64,000 bases of DNA from Paenibacillus typhae (GTDB lineage: Bacteria > Bacillota > Bacilli > Paenibacillales > Paenibacillaceae), in the NCBI RefSeq assembly GCF_900099765.1, contig NZ_FNDX01000019.1, forward strand, positions 38,526 to 102,525, written 5' to 3'. The stretch's first letter is position 1. Each line of letters starts with the position of its first letter. Shown piece after piece: positions 1 through 7,568 of the stretch. The position numbers and the translations under genes are program-made. Under the pieces are notes generated by a model. The model made no database searches, was not told where the DNA came from, and saw only the letters and a program-made list of their open reading frames with translations.

Positions 1-58
1 GCGGCTGGGGAGAACGATGGAGGGCGCCTTTTTTCGCCGTGAAGGAGCCTATGTATGA
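1..58 (+). CDS. 3' end of an upstream gene (partial, unidentified)
   Basis: One frame is open from the window edge to a TGA at 56-58 and overlaps the start codon of the next gene in an ATGA arrangement, typical of translational coupling. Only about 18 residues are visible, ending in a basic and aromatic stretch, too little to name. In many genomes a transglutaminase-like protein of this kind follows an alpha-E (DUF403) protein, so that is a reasonable guess from context only. Confidence 0.35.
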   Translation, partial: RLGRTMEGAFFRREGAYV

Positions 59-921
59 AAATTCAAATCAACCACACAACCACCTACTCGTATCCGGAGC
101 CGGTTACGGACAGTGTCAATGAAATCCGTCTGACGCCGCGCACCAACTACCGGCAGTCCTGCTATCACCATGAGGTCGAGGTGATTCCGGCGGCTAACCT
201 TTTGACATATGAGGACTTTTTCGGTAACCGGGTGCACGCTTATTCCGTGAACAAGCCGCATACAGAGATGGTGATTCATACGAAGGCGACTGTCGTGACA
301 CTTGATAAAGCACAAGGTGCCGACCTGCCGCATATCCCGCTTGAAGATCAGGTTAAGCTGCTGAATGATGATAAGTTCCAGAACCGGTACATCGAATTCA
401 TTCTGCCGACCCGTTACACGGAGGTTACGCCGGAGCTGGTGGAGTTTGCATCTCAGCACCCTTTTGATGCAGCGGATGATATGTATGCCTGGACCAAAAA
501 GCTGTCCTCGACGATCTATGAGCAGTTTACCTATGATCCCGAAGCGACGAGTGTAAATACTACGGTAAAAAAAGCGCTCAAGCTCAAGCGCGGCGTCTGT
601 CAGGACTATGCGCATCTGATGATCGCCGTCTGCCGGAGTGTCGGACTTCCTTCACGGTATGTCAGCGGATACCATTTTGTCGGCGATCTGCAGGGCGGTA
701 ATGCCGATTTCGAGCAGGCCTCGCATGCCTGGGTCGAAACGCATATACCCGGAACAGGCTGGCTTGGCTTTGATCCGACCAATAATGCAGAAGTGAACTG
801 GCGCTACATCAAGCTGGGCCATGGCCGGGATTATAAGGATATTGTACCGGTAAAAGGTGTTTACCGCGGCGGAGCCGGGACACTTAGCGTTAAGGTGGAT
901 GTACGTAAGCTGGACAGCTGA
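55..921 (+). CDS. transglutaminase-like family protein
   Basis: 288 aa cytoplasmic-looking protein without signal peptide. An N-terminal beta-rich domain (about 1-100, with the start TTTYSYPEPV) is followed by a transglutaminase-like core. The papain-type triad is visible: Cys182 in RGVCQDYAH, His224 in ASHAWVE and Asp240 in WLGFDPTN. Families like this act as cysteine proteases or amidases; the substrate is unknown. The start follows GAAGGAG at 41-47 and overlaps the stop of the preceding frame, so it is probably the last gene of an operon. A strong hairpin terminator follows at 982-1003. Relatives are usually found with alpha-E and ATP-grasp proteins, which would lie outside the window. Confidence 0.85.
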   Translation: MKIQINHTTTYSYPEPVTDSVNEIRLTPRTNYRQSCYHHEVEVIPAANLLTYEDFFGNRVHAYSVNKPHTEMVIHTKATVVTLDKAQGADLPHIPLEDQVKLLNDDKFQNRYIEFILPTRYTEVTPELVEFASQHPFDAADDMYAWTKKLSSTIYEQFTYDPEATSVNTTVKKALKLKRGVCQDYAHLMIAVCRSVGLPSRYVSGYHFVGDLQGGNADFEQASHAWVETHIPGTGWLGFDPTNNAEVNWRYIKLGHGRDYKDIVPVKGVYRGGAGTLSVKVDVRKLDS

Positions 922-981
922 GGGAATGGAGCTGGCAAGCAGCAGATCATAGAAGTCCCCCCTGATATGGTTAAGCCCAAA

Positions 982-1003
982 AGCCCCACGTTGTGGGGTT
1001 TTT
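982..1003 (+). terminator. Rho-independent terminator
   Basis: CCCCAC (984-989), loop GTT, GTGGGG (993-998), then a run of five T. It ends the transglutaminase-like transcript. Confidence 0.85.
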
Positions 1004-1162
1004 ATGTTTATACTGGCGGCAGGGATGTAACGTACATGGGGCCGGGAGAAGTGAAATAGGCGGAATGAGGTGCAAAATTGCCTATGAAATAGCCGGAGCA
1101 GACCTTAACAGCCTGTATATAAAAGGGCATAAAGCCGGCTTCAGGCACCTGCTTTGGCACAG

Positions 1163-1205
1163 TTGCACAATGTTTGTGCAAAATTTGCACAAGGGTGATT
1201 ATAAT
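1163..1205 (+). promoter_or_regulatory. palindromic operator and -10 box upstream of the SDR gene
   Basis: A perfect 19-bp palindrome, TTGTGCAAAATTTGCACAA, lies at 1174-1192 centred on A1183. A further half-site TTGCACAA lies at 1163-1170. TATAAT at 1200-1205 follows directly, so the palindrome covers the expected -35 region, which itself matches the consensus poorly. This arrangement suits control by a dimeric DNA-binding protein. The rest of the 350-bp gap (922-1272) holds only the terminator at 982-1003. Confidence 0.65.
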
Positions 1206-1272
1206 TGAGCCGCAATTGGGTAATCTTGAAACAGAATCACGAATATGGATGATGTGGAAGGAGAGTGTGCAT

Positions 1273-2082
1273 ATGAGCCCAAATATAGCTAAAAAACAGC
1301 GGTTTATCGGTAAAACAGCCATAATTACAGGTGCGGGCTCCGGGATCGGCAGAGCGGCAGCGATCCAGATGGCGCGCGAAGGCGCCAATGTAGCTCTTTT
1401 TGACCTGGTTAATGAACGCACATCGGTGCTGGAACAGAAGCTGAACAAGCTGCGCAAGGATTGTGCGCTGGCTATTGATGTCGATACCTCTGATGCTGAA
1501 CGGATGGAGGAAGCGGTACGCAGAACGATTGAGCATTTCGGCAGCCTGGATATTGTTTTTGCCAACGCGGGAATTAACGGTGTGGTCGGGCCGATCGAGG
1601 AGCTGAGCCTCATGGATTGGCAGAATACGATCAACGTCAACCTGACAGGAACGTTCCTGACACTCAAATATACGATTCCGCATCTCAAGACAAAAGGCAA
1701 GGGCAGTATCATTATTACAAGCTCGATTAACGGAAATACCCGGTTTACGAGCTTTGGCTGGTCACCGTACAGCACGACCAAGGCGGGGCAGGTGGCTTTT
1801 GCCAAAATGGCTGCGCTGGAGCTGGCCAAATTCAAAATCCGTGTCAACGTTATCTGTCCGGGTGCGATCTCTACCAATATTGATGAATCAACCGAATTCA
1901 ATGAAGACGTAGAAGAAATCATCATCCCGATCGAATTCCCGGAAGGAGCCCAGCCACTGGCCGATGGCCCGGGTAAGCCGGAGAATGTAGCCGATCTTGT
2001 CTCCTTCCTCGCTTCCGATGAATCCATTCATATTACCGGGGCGCAGATTGTCATTGATGGTGCAGAGTCACTGTTAAGCTAA
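1273..2082 (+). CDS. short-chain dehydrogenase/reductase (SDR)
   Basis: 269 aa, the usual classical-SDR length. The NAD(P)-binding motif TGAGSGIG is at 19-26, NAG at 98-100, and the catalytic Tyr166 and Lys170 in YSTTK, with a serine pair at 150-151. The C-terminal half has the usual IRVNVICPG and ITGAQIVIDG segments. The substrate cannot be told from sequence. An upstream in-frame start exists at 1174, but the ATG at 1273 has AAGGAGAG at 1258-1265 and matches the usual N-terminus. The gene is monocistronic and sits behind the palindromic operator at 1174-1192. Confidence 0.85.
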   Translation: MSPNIAKKQRFIGKTAIITGAGSGIGRAAAIQMAREGANVALFDLVNERTSVLEQKLNKLRKDCALAIDVDTSDAERMEEAVRRTIEHFGSLDIVFANAGINGVVGPIEELSLMDWQNTINVNLTGTFLTLKYTIPHLKTKGKGSIIITSSINGNTRFTSFGWSPYSTTKAGQVAFAKMAALELAKFKIRVNVICPGAISTNIDESTEFNEDVEEIIIPIEFPEGAQPLADGPGKPENVADLVSFLASDESIHITGAQIVIDGAESLLS

Positions 2083-2117
2083 GGTAGTAAAGCAAGTAGT
2101 GAAATATAAGAATTAAG

Positions 2118-2163
2118 CGACAGCCATACTTCGGGCAGATCTTACCGGGGTAGGGCTGTTTGT
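2118..2163 (+). terminator. possible weak terminator after the SDR gene
   Basis: AGCCATAC pairs with GTAGGGCT across a loop of about 20 bases with one mismatch, followed by a short GTTTG run. The T tract is poor. Confidence 0.3.
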
Positions 2164-2234
2164 GATGCGCAGGGTTGTAAAGTGAGCAGGGTATGGTAAA
2201 ATCTGTGCATACTATGAATCTGGAGGAGGAGCCT

Positions 2235-2579
2235 ATGAATCAGGAAGTTACTGATTTTATCAATGGTGTAAAACAGCCTTGGCAATTAGATATCTGCAAC
2301 AGGCTGCGTCAGCTCGTTCATGATTCTATTCCGGATGTGCAGGAACGTATACAGTACGGCAAACCGCATTTTCTCAAAAACGGCAAATATGCAGCGGTTA
2401 TAACAACTGCGAAGGGATGGGTTACCTTTACTGTTTTTAACGCAGCAGGACTTGAAGTGCCGGAAGGTGTGTTCGAGCCCGGCAAGCCGGAACGGTTAAC
2501 AGCTAAGCTGCTGGAAGGGAAGCCGGTTAATTATGAGCTGTTTGCTGACCTGCTGAAGCAGGCTTCTGCTGAACTGTAA
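2235..2579 (+). CDS. DUF1801 (YdhG-like) domain protein
   Basis: 114 aa soluble protein. The layout matches the DUF1801 fold: an N-terminal helix pair (PWQLDICNRLRQLVHDSIP), then ERIQYGKPHF, then a beta strand with GWVTFTVFN. The biochemical role of the family is not established. An in-frame GTG-type start is available at 2193, but GGAGGAGGAG (2222-2231) places the start at 2235. It stands 27 bp upstream of the DUF1992 gene and may be cotranscribed with it. Confidence 0.7.
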   Translation: MNQEVTDFINGVKQPWQLDICNRLRQLVHDSIPDVQERIQYGKPHFLKNGKYAAVITTAKGWVTFTVFNAAGLEVPEGVFEPGKPERLTAKLLEGKPVNYELFADLLKQASAEL

Positions 2580-2606
2580 GTAAACAATGGGAGAGGGGAT
2601 GGGCCA

Positions 2607-2996
2607 ATGCTGTCATGGCTGGCGGAGCAACGGATTCAGGAGGCAATGAGAAACGGGGAATTTGCAGATTTGCCGGGGCATGGCAAGCCGCTGGAGCTCG
2701 AAGACCTGTCAGGCGTTCCCGAAGAGCTGCGGATGTCGTTTAAGATTATGAAAAATGCCGGGATTTTGCCGGAAGAGCTGACTTTGCGGGCGGAATGCGT
2801 GACTTTGGAAGAATTACTGGCAGCCTGCCGTAACAGCGGCAATGCAAACTCATCGGAGCAGAAATCCCTTGAATCCAAATTGTCATTAAAAAGATTGCGC
2901 CTGCAGCAGCTGCTCCGTGAGCGCGGTCTCGAAAACAGCAGCATTTTTACGGAATACGGTGATCAGATCCGTCAACGGCTGTCGGGTCAGGAATAA
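2607..2996 (+). CDS. DUF1992 (DnaJ homologue subfamily C member 28-like) protein
   Basis: 129 aa. The N-terminal half carries the family signature: LAEQRIQEAMRNGEF, then DLPGHGKPL and LRMSFKIMKNAG. The rest is charged and helical with a probable coiled coil (about 70-125). Members occur as small bacterial proteins or fused to J-domains; their function is not settled. The start is preceded by GAGAGGGG. It is followed by about 130 bp before hrpB with no clear terminator. Confidence 0.75.
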   Translation: MLSWLAEQRIQEAMRNGEFADLPGHGKPLELEDLSGVPEELRMSFKIMKNAGILPEELTLRAECVTLEELLAACRNSGNANSSEQKSLESKLSLKRLRLQQLLRERGLENSSIFTEYGDQIRQRLSGQE

Positions 2997-3130
2997 TAGC
3001 TGCATTCAGTGCGCACCAAGATTTCCTCAGGAACCGCTTGAAATCCCGGACCGTTTCGCCCATGCTATAAGAGGCGCCTGGTGATTCAATCAGAGTGCAC
3101 ATAAGACAGACACAGTTATGGAGATACAGA

Positions 3131-5626
3131 ATGAAACAGCTTCCGATTATGCAGGTGCTTCCTGACCTGAAAAAAATATTATCCGCCAGCACAGCTGCTG
3201 TGCTTATCGCTGAACCCGGTGCAGGGAAGACGACGGGAACGCCGCCGGCTTTTCTGGATGAGCCGTGGATGGCGGGCAAAACGATATTAATGCTGGAGCC
3301 GAGAAGACTGGCGGCGCGTTCGGCCGCTCTATACATGGCTGCCTGCCTTGGGGAGCAAGTGGGGCAGACCGTCGGTTACCGGATGCGGATGGACAGCAAA
3401 GTAAGCAGACATACACGTATTACAGTCGTTACTGAAGGCGTCCTGACACGAATGCTGCAAAGTGATCCTTCACTTGGCGATGTCGGTCTGGTCATATTTG
3501 ACGAGTTCCATGAGCGCAGCCTCCATGCTGATCTTGGCCTGGCGCTTGCGCTAGAGGCGCAGTCCGTGCTGCGCGAAGATTTGCGGATTCTGATCATGTC
3601 GGCTACTCTGGATGCAGAACGGGTTTCAGCTCTGCTCGGCGGTGCAGCCATCGTCGATTGTCCCGGGCGGACGTTCCCGGTGGAGACCATCTATGCACCC
3701 GCCGGTAATGACGCTGTACTTGAACAATCTGCAGCTGCCGCTGTACGCCGCGCCCTGGCGGAACAGCCTGGCGATGTGCTGGTGTTCCTCCCCGGTGAGC
3801 GGGAGATCCGCCGGACGCAGCGCGAGCTTGCCGGCGGCAGCCTTCCTGCGGGCACGGTTCTGCGGCCGCTATTCGGCCAGCTTCCGCAGGCGCAGCAGGA
3901 TGCTGCGGTGGCTGCAGCGTTGCCAGGCGAGCGCAAGGTGGTGCTGGCGACCTCAATCGCCGAGACGAGCCTGACAATCGAAGGGGTGCGCACGGTAATT
4001 GATACCGGCCTGCGGCGCACCCAGGTGTTTTCGCCGCGCACCGGAATGCCGCGGCTCACTACCGTGCCGGTATCCAAGGCATCGGCCGACCAGCGGCGCG
4101 GCCGGGCAGGCCGGACGGCACCCGGAGTCTGCTACAGGCTCTGGAGCAGGGAGGAGCATGCCCGGCTTCCGGAGGACAACGTGCCGGAAATGCTTGAGAC
4201 CGACCTGGCGCAGCTCGCCCTGGAGCTGGCGCTGTGGGGCGTGCCGGGTCCTGCCGCGCTGCCCTGGCTGGACCCGCCGCCCGCTGCGCCTTACGCGCAG
4301 GGCGCGGCGCTCTTGCGCCAGCTCGGCGCGCTGGACGCCGGCGGCGCCATTACGCCGCACGGCCGCAGCATGGCCGCGCTCGGCGCACACCCGCGCGCCG
4401 CGCATATGCTGCTGCGCGCGGCGGCGCTTGACGAAGCGCCGCTAGCCTGCCGGCTGGCGGCGCTGCTGCAGGAGCGGGACCTGTTCAAGGGTCCCGCGGA
4501 TCAGGGCAGCGACATCACGCTCCGCGTGGAGGCGCTGCTTGCTTTTGAGCGCTCCGGCGCAAGCGGGAGCGCGGACCCGGCGGCTCTGCGCGCGGTGCAG
4601 CGCGAGAGCCGGGGGCTACTGGCGCAGCTGAAGGTTGCGCCGGAGACAATGCCCGGCGACCTCAGCCGCATAGGCCTGCTGTTGTCGTTCGCCTACCCCG
4701 ACCGGGTAGGCCAGAAACGCGGTGACGGCGCGTTTCTGCTGTCCGGCGGCCGGGGGGCAGCGATGCGCGAGGGGCAGCCGCTGGCCCGCTCGGCCTACAT
4801 CGCTGCCGCCGGCGTGGATGACCGCGCCGGGCAGGGACGGATACTGCTGGCTGCGGAGCTTGCTGAAGCAGATCTGCTCTTGCACCATGCAGACAGCCTG
4901 ACCGAGGAACGGGCTGTCTTCTGGGACAAAGAGAGCGGAAGCGTGAAAGCGCACCGGCGGACGATGTTTGGCGCACTGGTATTAAAGGAAACGACGCATG
5001 AGCGCCCGGATGCAGAGGAGATTGAGGAGGTACTGCTGTCCGTAATTGCTGAAGAAGGCTTGGATATGCTGCCGTGGGACAAAGGTACGGCCCAGCTGCG
5101 TCAGCGGATGGCTTTTATGCATACGGTCAGAAAAGACTGGCCTGATGTCTCAGATGAAGCTTTGTTAAATACATTAGGGGACTGGCTTCGCCCCTATCTG
5201 CAGGGCATGCGTAATTTGCGGGATCTGCAGCGTCTGCAGCTGTCCAGAGCGCTTGAAGGGATGCTGGACTGGAACAGCCGGCAGACGCTCGACCGGGAAG
5301 CACCCACTCACATAACGGTGCCCAGCGGGTCACGTGTGCCGCTTGATTACAGCAACCCGGGTGCTCCTGTTCTGGCGGTTAGGCTGCAGGAAATGTTCGG
5401 CCAGGTAGATACGCCGCGGATCGGGATGGGACAGGTTCCAGTGCTGCTGCATCTGCTCTCGCCGGCAAGGCGGCCGATGCAGGTAACCGCTGATCTGGGG
5501 AGCTTTTGGCGCAGTACTTACTTCGAAGTGAAAAAGGACTTGAAGGGACGTTATCCCAAGCACTATTGGCCGGATGATCCGCTGCAGGCGGTGGCTACCA
5601 GCCGGACCCGGCCGGGCAATAAATGA
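3131..5626 (+). CDS. hrpB: ATP-dependent helicase HrpB
   Basis: 831 aa, full length for HrpB. DEAH-box RNA-helicase-like motifs are visible in order: GAGKTT (30-35), DEFH (124-127), SAT (157-159), ATSIAETSLTI (about 273-283) and QRRGRAGR (321-328), followed by the HA2/OB-type region and the HrpB-specific C-terminus. The cellular role of HrpB is poorly defined; it is a cytoplasmic NTP-dependent helicase by homology. The chosen ATG has GGAGA at 3120-3124; a longer in-frame start at 3095 lacks this. The stretch 4200-4800 is much richer in GC and alanine than the surroundings, which is common in this part of HrpB. Confidence 0.92.
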   Translation: MKQLPIMQVLPDLKKILSASTAAVLIAEPGAGKTTGTPPAFLDEPWMAGKTILMLEPRRLAARSAALYMAACLGEQVGQTVGYRMRMDSKVSRHTRITVVTEGVLTRMLQSDPSLGDVGLVIFDEFHERSLHADLGLALALEAQSVLREDLRILIMSATLDAERVSALLGGAAIVDCPGRTFPVETIYAPAGNDAVLEQSAAAAVRRALAEQPGDVLVFLPGEREIRRTQRELAGGSLPAGTVLRPLFGQLPQAQQDAAVAAALPGERKVVLATSIAETSLTIEGVRTVIDTGLRRTQVFSPRTGMPRLTTVPVSKASADQRRGRAGRTAPGVCYRLWSREEHARLPEDNVPEMLETDLAQLALELALWGVPGPAALPWLDPPPAAPYAQGAALLRQLGALDAGGAITPHGRSMAALGAHPRAAHMLLRAAALDEAPLACRLAALLQERDLFKGPADQGSDITLRVEALLAFERSGASGSADPAALRAVQRESRGLLAQLKVAPETMPGDLSRIGLLLSFAYPDRVGQKRGDGAFLLSGGRGAAMREGQPLARSAYIAAAGVDDRAGQGRILLAAELAEADLLLHHADSLTEERAVFWDKESGSVKAHRRTMFGALVLKETTHERPDAEEIEEVLLSVIAEEGLDMLPWDKGTAQLRQRMAFMHTVRKDWPDVSDEALLNTLGDWLRPYLQGMRNLRDLQRLQLSRALEGMLDWNSRQTLDREAPTHITVPSGSRVPLDYSNPGAPVLAVRLQEMFGQVDTPRIGMGQVPVLLHLLSPARRPMQVTADLGSFWRSTYFEVKKDLKGRYPKHYWPDDPLQAVATSRTRPGNK

Positions 5627-5770
5627 TCTGTATAGGTTCCTAAGCAATAGCTTCTGCCGACTTCTGCTGCAATCAGCTGTGATGCTAAGTGCAAATTCGT
5701 CATCTAATTATCTGAGTAATCCTGTTAGGTGTCTGTTCCTCTTTCAAATTGTCATCCATCCCTATACACT

Positions 5771-5795
5771 GTTTGATTGAACGATAATAGGGTAA
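5771..5795 (+). promoter_or_regulatory. sigma-B/sigma-F type promoter
   Basis: GTTTGA (5771-5776), a 13-bp spacer, then GGGTAA (5790-5795, within GGGTAATAAT). This closely matches the consensus GTTTAA-N12-15-GGGTAT of the general-stress factor sigma-B, and the related forespore factor sigma-F. It lies about 40 bp upstream of the start of the stress-protein gene. No sigma-B-type gene lies in this window. Confidence 0.6.
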
Positions 5796-5832
5796 TAATG
5801 TAGCGAACGACAATTACGAAGGAGGGCTTCAA

Positions 5833-6492
5833 GTGACTACCAAAAAAATCGTAGGCATCTTTGATACGGAACAAGAAGCAACCAGAGCAATTGAAGATCT
5901 GCAGAGCAAAGGCATCAGAAACGACGAAATATCCATCATTACCAGAGACCGTGATGAATTACAAAGTATTTCTGAAGATACAGGCACCATGGCGCCGGAA
6001 GGTGTAGCAACCGGAGCAGCCACAGGCGGTGTAGTCGGCGGGGTTGCCGGACTGCTTGCCGGAATCGGGGCGCTTGCCATACCGGGCATCGGGCCGATTC
6101 TCGCAGCCGGACCGATTGTGGCTACACTGACAGGTGCAGCTATCGGTGCAGGCGCGGGCGGACTTGTCGGCGGCCTGATTGGCCTGGGCATTCCGGAGGA
6201 CGAAGCGCGTGAATATGAAGGTTATGTCGACAGCGGGAAAATCCTGGTTCTTGTCGATGACAACGGAAGAGGGAATGCAATCCATGATGTCTTCCGCGGC
6301 AACCGGTCATTGAACTCCAGCCGGTATGACTCTATTTACAATTCGGATACTACCACAGATACGCTGGCTGACAGAGGGGCTACCAACCCTGACCTTACTC
6401 CGGATGATACCACAGTAGGGAATACGCTGGGCAACAGAGGTTCCATGAATGCCGGCAGTGATCCGGATCTCTACAACCGTAACCGGATGTAA
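5833..6492 (+). CDS. general stress protein 17M-like, glycine-zipper protein
   Basis: 219 aa. Residues 1-45 form the GSP17M-like fold (KIVGIFDTEQEA, then NDEISIITRDRDEL). A hydrophobic glycine/alanine zipper at about 57-115 (repeated GG, GA and AG steps) probably inserts into or lies on a membrane. A short beta segment ILVLVDD follows, and then a disordered Asn/Asp/Thr-rich tail. The GTG start is set by AAGGAGGG at 5819-5826. Relatives are induced by heat and other stresses. The sigma-B/F-type promoter just upstream agrees with that role; the molecular function is unknown. Confidence 0.75.
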   Translation: MTTKKIVGIFDTEQEATRAIEDLQSKGIRNDEISIITRDRDELQSISEDTGTMAPEGVATGAATGGVVGGVAGLLAGIGALAIPGIGPILAAGPIVATLTGAAIGAGAGGLVGGLIGLGIPEDEAREYEGYVDSGKILVLVDDNGRGNAIHDVFRGNRSLNSSRYDSIYNSDTTTDTLADRGATNPDLTPDDTTVGNTLGNRGSMNAGSDPDLYNRNRM

Positions 6493-6564
6493 CCGGGATC
6501 TCGCCTGAATGGTGAGATCAGACCGGAATAACTATTCCGGTAAAATGAATATGAGATAATCAAG

Positions 6565-6605
6565 ACTGCATCTTTCGGAGCCTATCCGGAGGTGCAGTTT
6601 TTCAT
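6565..6605 (+). terminator. Rho-independent terminator
   Basis: ACTGCA (6565-6570) pairs with TGCAGT (6593-6598), with the inner stem extended by TCGGA/TCCGG and G-U pairs, followed by TTTTTC. A perfect hairpin, CCGGAATA/TATTCCGG (6523-6540), lies shortly before. Confidence 0.75.
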
Positions 6606-6677
6606 TTTTAAGCCCCTGTTGCCCAGTGCAACAGATATACCGGCTATACCGTTTTTATAATCTATTTACGTAATTTA

Positions 6678-6700
6678 AACATATGAAAAATTCACAATAA
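6678..6700 (+). repeat. 23-bp direct repeat, copy 1
   Basis: The 23 bases starting AACATATGAAAAATTC are identical to those at 6905-6927, 227 bp downstream in the same orientation. The flanking bases differ. The repeat lies in the gene-poor stretch upstream of the RTP-like gene and is a candidate protein-binding site (see findings). Confidence 0.85.
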
Positions 6701-6904
6701 GCATACTAGGCACACTAAACAGACATTAGGAAATAAAAATCAAAAAACATAAGATACGAACTGGATTCAATGACTCCAAGGCGGGAAGCTGCTCGGAAAT
6801 ATCATATTGAAAAATTTAGCTATCTAAATGATTTAGCGCGAATTAATGGGCATGATGCTTTAGATTATAACCCTATGTATTCTAATTATTATTGTCAATA
6901 TTAC

Positions 6905-6927
6905 AACATATGAAAAATTCACAATAA
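6905..6927 (+). repeat. 23-bp direct repeat, copy 2
   Basis: Identical to 6678-6700. Its end is 279 bp upstream of the start codon of the RTP-like gene. A third, degenerate resemblance (TTATGAAA then AAATA, 7118-7136) overlaps the -35 position of the putative rtp promoter. Confidence 0.85.
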
Positions 6928-7117
6928 CAACATTAAAAAAAATAACCTCCTCCCTACACCAACGAACCATATCCAATACTCTCGTCTCACCCTAGAAACA
7001 TCAAAGCCGGAAAAAGTGAACCCGCATCACTCAAATGGTATACCGTCATTCGTGAAGAGGGGGACAATGTCGTTTTTAATACCGTGAGATTTCATCCAAC
7101 AATATGATTCTTTCGAA

Positions 7118-7147
7118 TTATGAAATTAGATAAATAGGCGCTATACT
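7118..7147 (+). promoter_or_regulatory. putative promoter of the RTP-like gene
   Basis: TTATGA (7118-7123), an 18-bp spacer and TATACT (7142-7147). The -35 match is weak. The -35 and spacer overlap a degenerate copy of the 23-bp repeat, which would fit autoregulation. B. subtilis rtp is known to be repressed by its own product; applying that here is inference. Confidence 0.4.
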
Positions 7148-7206
7148 AGAGTTAATATTTTCCGTTGACGGGTACCGGCTGGCGGGAGATGAACAGGAGG
7201 GATAAC

Positions 7207-7566
7207 ATGGCTTTTATGATTGCCCAGCGGGCATTTATCAAGGTGTATCTGATTACGATGGTTGAGCAGCATAAGGGATATGGTTATCAGATGCTGGAGG
7301 ATTTGCGGAGGGATTTCAAAGCCTATGGCTATTCACCTCCCCAGAGTGAGGTATACCGCGCCCTGCACGAGCTGGTGCAGCAAGGAATACTGTACCGCAC
7401 CAAGCAGCTGAAGGGGAATGATCCCAAGGTCGATTTTCAGGAAATCGTCCTTTATCATTTCACGGCTGACGGGGAGGAGAAAGCCCGGCTGTACAAAAAA
7501 CAGGTAAAAACTGATTTAGACCGCTGCCTGGGTATCCTTAACAAAGCGGTCTCAGATAATTATTAA
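7207..7566 (+). CDS. rtp: replication terminator protein (RTP) homologue
   Basis: 119 aa winged-helix protein. It aligns along its whole length with my memory of B. subtilis RTP (122 aa). Shared blocks include QRAFIKVY-ITM-EQ (7-21), SEVYRALHEL in the recognition helix (47-56), the wing strand EIVLYHF (79-85), and the long dimerisation helix with RLYKKQ, DLDRC and the ending SDNY. RTP dimers bind Ter DNA and block the replicative helicase in one direction. Of the B. subtilis positions linked to fork arrest, Tyr33 is kept (Tyr25 here) while Glu30 is replaced by His22. The start is set by AGGAGGG at 7195-7201; an upstream TTG at 7165 is less likely. A PadR-like transcriptional regulator is the alternative, but the C-terminal helix match favours RTP. 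The stop lies 2 bp from that of the convergent yteA-like gene. Confidence 0.85.
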   Translation: MAFMIAQRAFIKVYLITMVEQHKGYGYQMLEDLRRDFKAYGYSPPQSEVYRALHELVQQGILYRTKQLKGNDPKVDFQEIVLYHFTADGEEKARLYKKQVKTDLDRCLGILNKAVSDNY

Positions 7567-7568
7567 CG

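Larger units (their letters stand above)
6606..7140. other. AT-rich gene-poor stretch with possible gene remnants
   Basis: About 535 bp without a convincing gene, clearly richer in A and T than its surroundings. It holds the 23-bp direct repeats annotated separately. Two short open stretches look like eroded coding: an ATG-started 47-codon frame at 6770-6913 that ends inside the second repeat, and a start-less frame at about 6942-7107 whose end reads WYTVIREEGDNVVF. Neither has a good ribosome binding site or a recognisable family, so I do not call them as genes. Confidence 0.5.

Noticed and set aside
1008..2027. Long open frame on the - strand across the SDR gene
   Set aside because: Shadow of a real SDR gene; its translation has low complexity and no family features, while the + strand carries complete SDR motifs and a good ribosome site.
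3603..4954. Several long open frames on both strands inside hrpB
   Set aside because: They arise from the high GC content of this part of hrpB; they are Arg/Ala/Pro-rich and lack ribosome sites.
6678..6927. 23-bp repeats considered as an insertion-sequence footprint or CRISPR unit
   Set aside because: Only two exact copies, in direct orientation, without terminal inverted repeats, transposase or regular spacers.
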